DNA of 64,000 nucleotides, taken from contig NZ_VCNL01000003.1 in the NCBI RefSeq assembly GCF_007671685.1, forward strand, positions 158,085-222,084, written 5' to 3'. A model generated the notes under the pieces. The model was not told where the DNA came from. It searched no databases and saw only the letters and a program-made list of their open reading frames with translations. This stretch comes from Halorubrum salsamenti (GTDB taxonomy: Archaea > Halobacteriota > Halobacteria > Halobacteriales > Haloferacaceae). This document shows positions 1 to 8,043 of this stretch, piece after piece; positions within the stretch are counted from its first letter, which is position 1, and each line of letters begins with the position of its first letter. The position numbers and the translations under genes are program-made.

Positions 1-596
1 ACGACGACGACGAGGAGCCCGAGCCGGAGCCGTGGGAGGTCGCGATGGAGGGCGGCGCGCCCGACCCCGCCGACGGCGACTTCGACCCCATCGACGAGCT
101 GGAGGCCGAGATGGACCGCCGCCTCGAACGGAAGAACACCCGAGGGTCTCCGGAGACGCTCGACGAACTGGTCCGGGAGCTCCGCGAGGCCGAGCGCGGC
201 TCGTGGTGGAAGGACTCCCGCGAGTACGACACCTCGGAGTCGCCGCACGGGCACGCCCGCGGCACGCAGACGCTCGATTACCACGCCGGCGACGAGTTCC
301 GACAGGACGGCGAGCCGACAGCGGGCGAGGCGACCGACCGCACCCACGACGAGGACATCGAGGAGGTGATCGTGGAGATCGACAACGCTCTCCGGACCCA
401 CTTCGACCGCGGGCGCACGGAGGTGCTGTTCGGCGAGATCGAGAGCGCCGGTGGACGGCCCTTCATGACGTACCTCGCGCTGCTGTTCATGGCCCACCGC
501 GGTTCCGTCCGGCTCCAGCAGGACGACCTGTTCGGCGACCTGTGGGTGAAGGACCCGGCGGCGATGACCGGGGAGTCGGAAGCGATCGCGGACTGA
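1..596 (+). CDS. scpA: Segregation and condensation protein A (ScpA), C-terminal part
   Basis: The reading frame is open from the window edge (first full codon at 3), so the N-terminus lies outside. An acidic linker is followed by a conserved C-terminal part. Its last ~80 residues (EEVIVEIDNAL... EVLFGEIESAGGRPFMTYLALLFMAHRGSVRLQQDDLFGDLWV) match the winged-helix end of kleisin ScpA, which binds the SMC head domains in chromosome condensation. In haloarchaea scpA normally follows smc, which would then lie just upstream. An ATG at 45 lies inside the acidic linker and is unlikely to be the true start. The family call rests on remembered similarity of the C-terminal domain. Confidence 0.8.
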   Translation, partial: DDDEEPEPEPWEVAMEGGAPDPADGDFDPIDELEAEMDRRLERKNTRGSPETLDELVRELREAERGSWWKDSREYDTSESPHGHARGTQTLDYHAGDEFRQDGEPTAGEATDRTHDEDIEEVIVEIDNALRTHFDRGRTEVLFGEIESAGGRPFMTYLALLFMAHRGSVRLQQDDLFGDLWVKDPAAMTGESEAIAD

Positions 597-654
597 GACG
601 CGTTCGAGACCGGAGCCCAGTTCTCCCTTTTATAAATGGATACCGCAGAGCGGT

Positions 655-775
655 GGTGAAATTCTCCAAACCCCAGCCTCGTCGGACCGGCGCTGTTGTG
701 CCGGTCCGACTCCCTCGCGCGTGCACCTCGCGCCCTGCGGGCGCTCGGCGGCACGCGCCACCGCACCGGGGGCTG
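655..775 (-). repeat. GC-rich interspersed repeat, copy 1
   Basis: The intergenic stretch between scpA and mtnP contains a perfect 11-bp hairpin (GTCGGACCGGC, loop, GCCGGTCCGAC at about 675-705). It is followed by a GC-rich block around 706-760 that recurs in opposite orientation at about 12950-13010. On the minus strand the shared block reads GGTGGCGCGTGCC, then CCGAGCGCCC, then GAGGTGCACGCGCGAGGGAG. No protein is supported here. It looks like a short interspersed non-coding repeat. Confidence 0.7.
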
Positions 776-776
776 T

Positions 777-1664
777 TTATAAGTAGTCGCCCAGCAGCGG
801 ATCGACGCGCTCGCGGGTGTCCTCCGGAATCGCCTCGGTCGGCGTGTTGACGGTGCCTTCGAGGGAGGTGTGCGCCTCGCACTCGAGGTCGTCGGGAAGC
901 GACCGAACGGCCTCCTCGACGGCGGCCTTGATCGCTTTCTGGTTCTGCTCGGCGTTTTCGAGGACCTCTTCGAGCGTCACCTCGCTGTCCTCCTTCCAGA
1001 CGTCGTAGTCGGTGACGCCGGCGATCGTCGCGTACGCGATCTCGGCCTCGCGGGCGAGCTTCGCCTCCGGGATCGCGGTCATGCCGACGAGATCCCATCC
1101 CTGGCTCTTGTAGAACTCCGACTCCGCGCGGGTCGAGTACTGGGGGCCCTCGATGCAGACGTAGGTGCCGCCCTTCACGACCTTCGTGTCGTCGCCGTCA
1201 TCCCCCTCGTCGCCGTCCACGGCCGACTCCGCGGCCTCGGTGAGGTGATCGACCAGTTCCGGACTGTAGGGGTCCGCGAACGGCTGGTGGACGACGACGC
1301 CGTCGCCGTAGAAGGAGAGGTCGCGGTGTTTCGTCCGGTCGTAGATCTGGTCGGGGACGACGAGGGTGCCGGGCTCCAGTTCCTCCTTCAGGCTTCCGAC
1401 CGCGTTCGACGCGAAGACGTGGGTGACGCCAGCCTTTTTTAAAGCGTACATGTTCGCGCGGTACGGGAGGTCGGTGGGCGAGACGCCGTGGTTCGAGCCG
1501 TGACGCGGGAGGAACGCGACCTCCTTCCCGGTGTCGGCGAACTCGCCGATCGTGATCGCGTCGCTGGGCTCGCCGTAGGGCGTGTCGTACTCGACCTCGC
1601 GCACGTCGTTGAGCGGGAGCGCCTCGTAGATACCGCTGCCGCCGATGAAGCCGATGGTGCTCAT
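777..1664 (-). CDS. mtnP: S-methyl-5'-thioadenosine phosphorylase
   Basis: The 295-residue protein belongs to the purine nucleoside phosphorylase fold. It cleaves 5'-methylthioadenosine with phosphate to adenine and methylthioribose-1-phosphate in methionine salvage. The N-terminus carries the phosphate loop IGFIGGSGIYEAL. Next comes LPRHGSNHGVSPTDLPYRANMYALK, then the nucleoside-binding stretch EGPQYSTRAESEFYKSQGWDLVGMTAIPEAKLAREAEIAYATIAGVTDYD, typical of MTA phosphorylases. The start is supported by a TATA box about 25 nt upstream, as expected for a leaderless archaeal transcript. An acidic insert (DGDEGDDGDD, about residue 150) is a halophile-type addition. Confidence 0.93.
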   Translation of the reverse strand: MSTIGFIGGSGIYEALPLNDVREVEYDTPYGEPSDAITIGEFADTGKEVAFLPRHGSNHGVSPTDLPYRANMYALKKAGVTHVFASNAVGSLKEELEPGTLVVPDQIYDRTKHRDLSFYGDGVVVHQPFADPYSPELVDHLTEAAESAVDGDEGDDGDDTKVVKGGTYVCIEGPQYSTRAESEFYKSQGWDLVGMTAIPEAKLAREAEIAYATIAGVTDYDVWKEDSEVTLEEVLENAEQNQKAIKAAVEEAVRSLPDDLECEAHTSLEGTVNTPTEAIPEDTRERVDPLLGDYL

Positions 1665-1686
1665 ACCCGGACTGCGCCCGCTCGCT

Positions 1687-1696
1687 ACTTATAAGG
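1687..1696 (-). promoter_or_regulatory. TATA box of mtnP
   Basis: On the minus strand CCTTATAAGT sits about 25 nt before the mtnP ATG at 1664. This is the usual spacing for a haloarchaeal leaderless promoter. Confidence 0.6.
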
Positions 1697-1709
1697 AGTG
1701 AAAAGGGGG

Positions 1710-2705
1710 CTACAGCAGCCACCGCACCGCCGCCAGCGCGAGCGCGCTCACGACGAGCAGGTGGACGAGGACGGCGCCGACGGCGGCCCCGCCGACCTCA
1801 CGCATCTCCCGGAGCCGGATCGAGAGCCCGAGACCGACGAACGCGAGCGTGAAGAGGGCGTCCGAGACGCGCCCGATCGACTCCAGCGCGGCCGGCGAGA
1901 GGAGTCCGCTGTTCGCGATCGCGGCGACCGCGATGAACCCGAGGAGGAACTTCGGGAACTCCGCCCACAGCCGCCGCACGCCCGGGTCGGTCGCCGACCG
2001 CGCGGTGTACGCCAGCGAGTAGGCGACCGCGACGCCCCCTAAAAGGGAGTTGCGCGCGAGCTTGGTCACGGTCGCCCACTGTCCCGCCTCCGGCGAGTGC
2101 GCGAACCCCGCGGCCGCGACGGGGCCGGTCGAGAACATGCTCACGCCGGCCCAGACGCCGAACTGCCGGCCGGTGAGCCCGAGCCACTCGCCGGCGACCG
2201 GGAACGCGACGAGCGTGACGGCGTCGAAGAGGAGGACCGTCGCCGCGGCGAACGTGATCGCCGACCCGCGGGAGTCGAGCACGCGCCCGATCGCGACGAC
2301 CGCGGAGACGCCGCAGATACTCGCGCCCGCCGCCAGGAGCGAGGGCGTCGTCCCGTCGAGCCGGAACAGCCCCCGAGCGATCAGCTCCGCGAGCAGGATC
2401 CCGCCGGCGACCGTCGCGACGACGAGCCCGAGCACGGTCGGCCCCGCGGCGAGGAACTCCTCGACGACGACCGCCGCGCCCAGCAGGACGATCCCGGTCT
2501 CCAAGAACAGCTTGTCGACGCCGACGCCGGGCTCGGCCGCGTCGGGCGTCCCGACGGTGTTGCCGACGAGCACGCCGACCGCGACCGCGACGACGAGCGG
2601 CTGGAGCCCGTCGACCGCGCCGGCGACGAGGTGCGAGAGGAGCGCGCCGACGGCCAGCAGCGCGAGGCCGGGGAGGTACGGCCGAGCGGCGGCGACGACC
2701 CCCAT
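1710..2705 (-). CDS. YeiH-type (UPF0324) putative sulfate exporter, membrane protein
   Basis: The start chosen is the ATG at 2705, where residues begin MGVVAAARPYLPGLALL; the open frame runs further upstream but reads as low-quality Arg-rich sequence. The 331-residue protein is almost entirely hydrophobic, with about ten membrane segments. It carries the family signatures GIVLLGAAV (about 85), GASICGVSAVVAI (about 130), and KLARNSLLG followed by PKFLLGFIAVA near the C-terminus, ending in FVGLGLSIRLREMREVG. Substrate assignment in this family is mostly predicted. The ATG overlaps the stop of a 46-codon frame upstream, suggesting translational coupling. Confidence 0.85.
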   Translation of the reverse strand: MGVVAAARPYLPGLALLAVGALLSHLVAGAVDGLQPLVVAVAVGVLVGNTVGTPDAAEPGVGVDKLFLETGIVLLGAAVVVEEFLAAGPTVLGLVVATVAGGILLAELIARGLFRLDGTTPSLLAAGASICGVSAVVAIGRVLDSRGSAITFAAATVLLFDAVTLVAFPVAGEWLGLTGRQFGVWAGVSMFSTGPVAAAGFAHSPEAGQWATVTKLARNSLLGGVAVAYSLAYTARSATDPGVRRLWAEFPKFLLGFIAVAAIANSGLLSPAALESIGRVSDALFTLAFVGLGLSIRLREMREVGGAAVGAVLVHLLVVSALALAAVRWLL

Positions 2706-2845
2706 CAGAAGAGGCCCGCGGCCTGTCCCGCGGCGTGAACGGCGACGATCCCGAGTCCGAGCGCGAGCGCCTGCCAGCCGCGATCGAGCGCGGTCCACCG
2801 ATCGACGACCGGGGATCCGGTCCCGTCGGCGGCGTCCGATACCAT
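2705..2845 (-). CDS. Small single-span membrane protein, 46 aa, upstream of YeiH-type gene
   Basis: This short frame begins MVSDAADGTGSPVVDRW and ends AAGQAAGLF. It has one hydrophobic stretch (GWQALALGLGIVAVHAAGQ, about residues 24-42). Its TGA overlaps the ATG of the downstream exporter gene (TGATG), and a good TATA box lies 23-33 nt upstream of its ATG. It is therefore probably the first cistron of the operon. I recognise no family. It could be an accessory subunit of the exporter or a translated leader. Confidence 0.55.
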   Translation of the reverse strand: MVSDAADGTGSPVVDRWTALDRGWQALALGLGIVAVHAAGQAAGLF

Positions 2846-2867
2846 GCGTAAGGATCGCCGCGCTCGC

Positions 2868-2878
2868 TATATATAAGG
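2868..2878 (-). promoter_or_regulatory. TATA box of the small ORF/YeiH operon
   Basis: The minus strand reads CCTTATATATA about 25 nt upstream of the ATG at 2845. The element is nearly symmetric, so it could also act rightward, but the next plus-strand gene starts about 95 nt away. Confidence 0.6.
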
Positions 2879-2971
2879 ACGGAATCGGGCGTTTCGGAGA
2901 GAGGGAGCGTGGTTGCGTCCAGAGGGGGACCGAAAGAGGCAGGTTTCGGGGCGGTGTCGTGTCCACAGTCG

Positions 2972-4411
2972 ATGCCCACCACCCAGATCAAAGACCCCGT
3001 CCACGGCTACGTCGAGCTGCCGGACGCGCTCGTCGAGGGCGTCGTCGACACCCGGCCGTTCCAGCGGCTGCGGTACGTCCGCCAGCTCTCGGCGACGCAC
3101 CTCGTGTATCCGGGCGCGAACCACACCCGGTTCGAGCACTCGCTCGGCGTCTACCACCTCGGCCGAACCGTCTTCGAGAACCTCCGCCGACAGTCGTACT
3201 TCGCGCGGGACGCGACGACCGACGAGTTGGAGGAGATCCAGCGCACGCTGGAGTGCGCCTGCCTGCTCCACGACGTCGGCCACCCGCCCTTCTCGCACCT
3301 CTCCGAGGGGTTCCTCGACGAGGGGGTCCTCCGAGAGCGCGTCGCGGAGACCGGACTGGTCGACGCCTTCGATTCGGCCGGCGTCGGCGGCGCCCCGCTC
3401 CGCTCCGCGAGCCCGCACGAGCTGCTCGGCTGCGTGATCGTCGTCGAGGAGTACGGCGACGCGCTCCGCGCGTTCGGCGTGGACCCCTTCGAGGTGTGCG
3501 CGTACGTGCTCGGCTACAGCCTCGCGTACGAGCGCGGTGAGCCGTGGCAGTACGGTGTCGGCGCTCAGCTGCTCCACTCCCCCATCGACGTGGACCGGCT
3601 CGACTACATCACCCGGGACAACTACATGACCGGTGCCGGCGTGTTGAGCTTCGACGTCGACCGCATGGTCGACGCCTACACCGCTCACCCCGAGGAGGGG
3701 CTGGCGCTCACCGAGAAGGCGCTGTCGACCATCGGCAACTACCTCGAAGGGCGGATCGCGCTGTACATGTGGGTCACCCAACACCACAAGTCGGTGTACG
3801 CCAACCGGCTCCTACAGGCGATGCTCGGCGAGTACGCGGCCGAGACGGGTGAAAGCCCCGTCACAGTCGACGGAATACTCGACCGAGAACTCGACGACAA
3901 CGCGGTGCTCGAACGCCTCCGAATCGCCGCACGCGAGAACCCCGACTCGACGCTGGCGTCGATGTACGACCGCTTCCGCGGGCGGCGCTTCCCGGCCACC
4001 TGCTGGAAACACCGGATCGCGCTGGCAGACCGGGTTGGCGGCGATCTCGGCGGAGACGGCGGTGGGGACGGCGAGGAGAGCGACGGCGGGCGCCTCGACG
4101 AGTTCACGGCGTGGCTCACCGAGGGCGACGACCGGCTGGAGCGGCTCCTCGCCGACGCCCTCGACGTGCCGGTCCACGAGGTGTGGATCGACCGCTCGTA
4201 CGTGCCCGCCTACGACCCCGACGAGCTGGAGGACATCCCCATCGCCTACGGCGGGACGACGCGGTCCGTCGGCGATTGGGGGCTGTACGGCGACCGCGCG
4301 TTCGACGTGCCGATCCCCTTCGTGTTCGTCCCCGACGGGGCGAAGCGGCGGGCGATCCGCGTGCTTCGTGAGGCGTTCGAGCGGGAGGTCGGCGAAGAGA
4401 CGGGGGCTTGA
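2972..4411 (+). CDS. HD-domain phosphohydrolase (dGTPase-like), 479 aa
   Basis: The ATG at 2972 starts MPTTQIKDPVHGYVELPD, the characteristic opening of the family. Metal-binding HD motifs follow in order: NHTRFEHSLGVYHL (His around 53-58), CLLHDVGHPPFSH (the HD pair at about 98) and the distal Asp in DVDRLDYITRDNYMTG. The fold hydrolyses phosphate esters of nucleotides, and members resemble SAMHD1 and bacterial dGTPases. The true substrate is unknown. An acidic, Gly-rich insert (GGDLGGDGGGDGEESDG, about residue 355) is a typical halophilic loop. The gene stands alone between divergent and convergent neighbours. Confidence 0.88.
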   Translation: MPTTQIKDPVHGYVELPDALVEGVVDTRPFQRLRYVRQLSATHLVYPGANHTRFEHSLGVYHLGRTVFENLRRQSYFARDATTDELEEIQRTLECACLLHDVGHPPFSHLSEGFLDEGVLRERVAETGLVDAFDSAGVGGAPLRSASPHELLGCVIVVEEYGDALRAFGVDPFEVCAYVLGYSLAYERGEPWQYGVGAQLLHSPIDVDRLDYITRDNYMTGAGVLSFDVDRMVDAYTAHPEEGLALTEKALSTIGNYLEGRIALYMWVTQHHKSVYANRLLQAMLGEYAAETGESPVTVDGILDRELDDNAVLERLRIAARENPDSTLASMYDRFRGRRFPATCWKHRIALADRVGGDLGGDGGGDGEESDGGRLDEFTAWLTEGDDRLERLLADALDVPVHEVWIDRSYVPAYDPDELEDIPIAYGGTTRSVGDWGLYGDRAFDVPIPFVFVPDGAKRRAIRVLREAFEREVGEETGA

Positions 4412-4608
4412 TCCGGGACGGGCGTTCCGCCGACTGCTCGATATTCACATGGTCGAGCGACACGACGGGCGACGTACGCTGCACTCGACGCCAAAGCGGA
4501 TCGACGAGCCTCCGTCGGCGATCGGCAATCGGTTAGCGATCAGACCCCGTTGGGCGGGGGAGGGCGCTATCGGAGATCGGGTGACGGTTCCCGGTCAGGG
4601 CGCCGGCG

Positions 4609-4893
4609 TTATCGACCGGGGGCATTGCCTGCGGCACCGTTGGCGGCGTCGCCTGCGCCCTCGGAAGCGTCGCTTGCGCCCGCAGCGACGTCGCTCCCGC
4701 CGGGCGTCAGGTCGCTGACGGTCTCGCCGATCCCGCCGGCCGCGTCGCCGGCCGAGGACCCGACCTCGGCGAGGATGTCTTGAACGAACGCGGGGGGCTG
4801 CCCGGCGGCGTCCGCGGGCGGGCCAACCTGCAGGACCGTCTGGGCCGCGTCCGTTGCGAGCGTTGCCATCGTGACCGGATCTGCTTCGAACAT
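4609..4893 (-). CDS. Hypothetical small Ala/Gly-rich protein, 94 aa
   Basis: The frame opens MFEADPVTMATLATDAAQTVLQVGPPADAAG and continues as a low-complexity acidic Ala/Gly/Ser-rich sequence. A second ATG at codon 9 (MATLATDAA) is an equally plausible start. There is no signal peptide, metal motif or recognisable domain. The composition is halophilic (many Asp and Ala, few Lys), which favours a real protein, but the function is unknown. Confidence 0.5.
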   Translation of the reverse strand: MFEADPVTMATLATDAAQTVLQVGPPADAAGQPPAFVQDILAEVGSSAGDAAGGIGETVSDLTPGGSDVAAGASDASEGAGDAANGAAGNAPGR

Positions 4894-5052
4894 TGCAACT
4901 CGTCGTAGCGGGTGATTGAATAAAAGGGAGGATGGCCCTGCACCCGGTTAGGTGCGATTTCAACCGAGTTAAGCCGGTCACATCCGGCTCAACTCGGATA
5001 GCGGCGTCGCGCCCGGCAGTGACCGATATCGAGCGACGGTCCGGGCTGTTCC

Positions 5053-5154
5053 GCGCGTCGCACGACGATCGACTGGTCCCGCGCGTCGCACGACGATCCG
5101 CGCGTCGCACGACGATCGACTGGTCCCGCGCGTCGCACGACGATCCGCGCGTCG
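5053..5154. repeat. Two-copy 47-bp tandem repeat with internal sub-repeat
   Basis: A 47-bp unit (28-bp plus 19-bp halves, both starting GCGCGTCGCACGACGATC) occurs at 5053-5099 and 5100-5146. The first 8 bases of a third copy follow. The sub-unit GCGCGTCGCACGACGATC therefore appears four times. It lies in the non-coding gap just downstream of the Mqo-like gene. Confidence 0.8.
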
Positions 5155-5183
5155 AGCAACAACTGCGGGTCGACCCGACCGGG

Positions 5184-6596
5184 TCAGTCGTCGGCTTCGG
5201 CGGGGACGCGATCGTCGGAGTCGTCGTCGTCCTCAGCCTCGGACTCGGCGCCCTCATCGTCGACCCGCGGGAAGTTCTCGATCGTCGCCTCGCGGAAGGC
5301 CTCCTCGTCGAACTCGTGGTCCTCGTCGAAGAAGTCGAGGACCGTCTGCACGTCGGTCATCGCGTTCTTCAGCGCGGTCGAGGCCCCCGGCGAGGGCGTG
5401 ATGTTGAACAGGATCCCGTCACCGGTGATCTTCGCCTCGCCCATGTCGAGCTCCTTGTTCTCCGTGTCGACGATCTGCGGGCGCACGCCGCCGTACCCCT
5501 TGGCGCGCTCGATGTCGTCGACGTCGACCGTCGGCACGACCTTCTGGACGTTCGGGAGGAACGCGCGCTTGCCGACCTCGGGGAGGTCGTACACGAGGTT
5601 GCGCACGACGTAGGGGAACAGGATCCGGTCCGAGAGGATGTTGACGTAGCTCAGGACCGACGACGGCGAGAAGCCGAACACGTCGGCGAAGTCGCCCACG
5701 GTGGAGAGCCGGCCGCGTTCGAGCGTCGGGACGAGCTTCGCGGTGGGACCGAAGCGCGTGATCCCGTCGTCGTGGACGTCGGCGTCGCCGTGGACCGCGG
5801 CGAACGGGAGCTTCTTCATCTGAAGCGTGTACACCTTCCCGTTCAGCAGGTCGTCGGCGAGGAAGAAACTCCCCGCGACCGGGAGCAGCGACATGTGCTC
5901 GCCGTATCCCATCTCCTTCGCGAACTGGAGGCTGTGGGAGCCGGCGGCGACGGCGACCGCGTCGGCCTCGAAGTCGCCGTCGTCGGTCTCGACGGTGAAC
6001 CCGTCACGGCCCTCGTCGACGTTCTCGACCGCGGTGCCGAGGTGGACGCCGACGCCCTCCTCGTCGCGGGCGGCGTCGACGAACGACTTCGCGACCGCGC
6101 CGTAGTCGACGACGTAGCCGTCGGGCGTCTGGAGCGCCTTGAGCTCCGTGCCCGGGTCGCGGCCCTCGACGACCTTCGGCTCCAGCTCCTCGATCTCCTC
6201 GCGGCCGATCTCGCGCAGCTTGGGGAAGAGGTCGCCGAACCCGTTCTCGTGGTAGCGCTCCTCCAGCTTGGCGACCTCCTCGTCGCCGACACCGAGCACC
6301 ATCTTGCTGCGCTTGCTGTGCATCTCTCGGTCCGGGTCGGTCCCTTCGAGGTAGCCCGCGAGCAGCTCGGCGCCCTCCTTGACCTCCTCGGCCTTCTCGA
6401 GGGTGTAGTTCGTCTCGATGTCGCCGAAATGCAGCGTCTGGGAGTTGTTCGTCCGGTGGGAGTTGATCGCCGCGATCTCCCGCTCCTTCTCGATCAGCGT
6501 TACGTCGTCGATGTCGGTGAACTTCGCGACCGTGTACAGCAGCGACGCCCCGCTAATTCCCCCGCCGACGATGATCAGATCAGTGTTCTCGGACAT
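5184..6596 (-). CDS. FAD-dependent oxidoreductase of the malate:quinone oxidoreductase type
   Basis: The 470-residue protein has an N-terminal Rossmann FAD-binding motif (DLIIVGGGISGASLLYTV, residues 6-23) and an acidic residue after beta 2 (TLIEKE). Next comes NNSQTLHFGDIETNYTLEKAEEV, which matches the conserved NN..T.H....E.NYT region of membrane-associated Mqo enzymes. A second nucleotide-binding strand, DAVAVAAGSHSLQFAKEMGYG, follows. The enzyme would oxidise a 2-hydroxy acid such as malate and pass electrons to the quinone pool. L-2-hydroxyglutarate oxidase is the main alternative. The C-terminus is a disordered acidic tail. Confidence 0.78.
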   Translation of the reverse strand: MSENTDLIIVGGGISGASLLYTVAKFTDIDDVTLIEKEREIAAINSHRTNNSQTLHFGDIETNYTLEKAEEVKEGAELLAGYLEGTDPDREMHSKRSKMVLGVGDEEVAKLEERYHENGFGDLFPKLREIGREEIEELEPKVVEGRDPGTELKALQTPDGYVVDYGAVAKSFVDAARDEEGVGVHLGTAVENVDEGRDGFTVETDDGDFEADAVAVAAGSHSLQFAKEMGYGEHMSLLPVAGSFFLADDLLNGKVYTLQMKKLPFAAVHGDADVHDDGITRFGPTAKLVPTLERGRLSTVGDFADVFGFSPSSVLSYVNILSDRILFPYVVRNLVYDLPEVGKRAFLPNVQKVVPTVDVDDIERAKGYGGVRPQIVDTENKELDMGEAKITGDGILFNITPSPGASTALKNAMTDVQTVLDFFDEDHEFDEEAFREATIENFPRVDDEGAESEAEDDDDSDDRVPAEADD

Positions 6597-6750
6597 GCGT
6601 GGTGAAAGCTCTCACTCCCCGAAACGAACTCGGCCGTTAACGTTCTTGCTATCTCTCGCCGCTGATCGGCCGGGAGAGGACCTACAGTCGTCGTTTTTGA
6701 GGTTCGACAGACGTCGAATCGGCGGCGGTCGCGAAGGATCCCGCCGTCAG

Positions 6751-8040
6751 CTAGTCCTGTGCGATCGGGTCCGACGACGGCTCCGGCACTGGAGCGGGCG
6801 GCTCGTGGGTTCCGAACTCGGGATGCGTCTCTTCCATCCAGACGTACACAACCGCGCCGGAGAGGAACATCAGGATGGCGGTCAGATAGAACGCCGCCTC
6901 GGCGCTGACGAACTCCATCGAGAGTCCGATCAGGATCGCGCCGACGGCGTAGCCCGAGTCGCGCCACATCCGGTAGACCCCCATCCCGGCCGACCGCCAG
7001 GTCGGATGGGCCGCGTCGCTCGGAACGGTCATCAGGTTCGGATACAGCAGCGCCATCCCGAATCCGGAAACGCCGGCCAGCACGGCCCACGTGAGGTACC
7101 CCTCGACGAGTACCATCCCGAGCACGCCCGCGCCGGCCAGGAACATCCCGGCGATGACCGGCGGCCGTCGGCCGATCCGGTCCGCGAGGCCACCGGTTCC
7201 GATCTGAAGGAAGTACATCGCGCTGTGGACGCCGACCACGGCCCCGACCGCCGCGATGTCGAGCCCCTGATTCAGCAGGTAGAGCGGGACGGCGATCCAG
7301 AACAGCGTGTCGACGAAGTTCTCGACGTGGCCGGCTTGCGCCGCCGCGAACAGCGTCCGGTCGCCGTAGGTCGCCCGCTTCAGCACCTCGTTGAACGGGA
7401 GGTTCGCGTCGCGGTCGTCGTCGTCGCCCTCGGCCTGCGCGTACTGGACGGTCTCTTTGATCAGGAAAACCGAGATGAGGAACGCCAGCACCACGACGAC
7501 GGCGAGGAAGTAGAACGGCTCCGGTCGGAGGCTCCACCGGCTGGCGATGACGCCCGTGATCCACGCGCCGACGGCCACGCCGGTGTAGCCGAACGACTCG
7601 TCGATGCCGACCGCGAGGCCGCGCTGATCGGGGCTCGCGAGGTCGATCTTGGCGTTGATCGCCATGCTCCACGTCAGCGCTTGGTTGATACCCAGCAGGA
7701 CGTTCCCGACGGTGATCCAGCCCCAGCTCGGGGCGAAGATGAGGATGACCGGCAGGGGGAGCGCCGTGACCCACCCGGCGACGAGCACTGGCTTTCGGCC
7801 GTACTCCTCGCCCCACTTGCCGGCGTAGAGGTTGAGGATCGACTTCACGACCCCGAAGGAGACGACGAACGAGCCGATCACGAGGAACGATTCGACGCCG
7901 AGGACGTCCTCTCCCAGCGCGGGGACGACGGTGCGTTCGGACCCGATGGTCAGTCCGGTCGCGAACACGAGCAGGACGTGCAGCGAGAACTGGCCGAGGT
8001 GTTCGCGGACCCCCTGTTTGATATCGGTTGTCATGTTCAT
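6751..8040 (-). CDS. MFS transporter, 12-TM
   Basis: The 429-residue protein has the hydrophobic periodicity of a major facilitator. The loop 2-3 signature reads GKWGEEYGRKPVLVAGW (about residue 70), and the repeat in the second half reads GGLADRIGRRPPVIAGM (about 285). A charged central loop (AQAEGDDDDRD, about residue 215) separates the two six-helix halves. Its start is 3 nt after the stop of the MBL-rhodanese gene, so the two are co-transcribed. Given that partner, a sulfur-compound or other anion substrate is possible, but nothing in the sequence fixes it. Confidence 0.85.
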   Translation of the reverse strand: MNMTTDIKQGVREHLGQFSLHVLLVFATGLTIGSERTVVPALGEDVLGVESFLVIGSFVVSFGVVKSILNLYAGKWGEEYGRKPVLVAGWVTALPLPVILIFAPSWGWITVGNVLLGINQALTWSMAINAKIDLASPDQRGLAVGIDESFGYTGVAVGAWITGVIASRWSLRPEPFYFLAVVVVLAFLISVFLIKETVQYAQAEGDDDDRDANLPFNEVLKRATYGDRTLFAAAQAGHVENFVDTLFWIAVPLYLLNQGLDIAAVGAVVGVHSAMYFLQIGTGGLADRIGRRPPVIAGMFLAGAGVLGMVLVEGYLTWAVLAGVSGFGMALLYPNLMTVPSDAAHPTWRSAGMGVYRMWRDSGYAVGAILIGLSMEFVSAEAAFYLTAILMFLSGAVVYVWMEETHPEFGTHEPPAPVPEPSSDPIAQD

Positions 8041-8043
8041 GGG

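Noticed and set aside
5053..5154. Possible CRISPR array
   Set aside because: Only two directly adjoining units exist, with no unique spacers and no cas genes nearby.
4932..6605. A 557-codon open frame on the plus strand
   Set aside because: It lies antisense to the Mqo-like gene, has no recognisable motifs, and is explained by GC-rich third positions that remove stop codons on the opposite strand.
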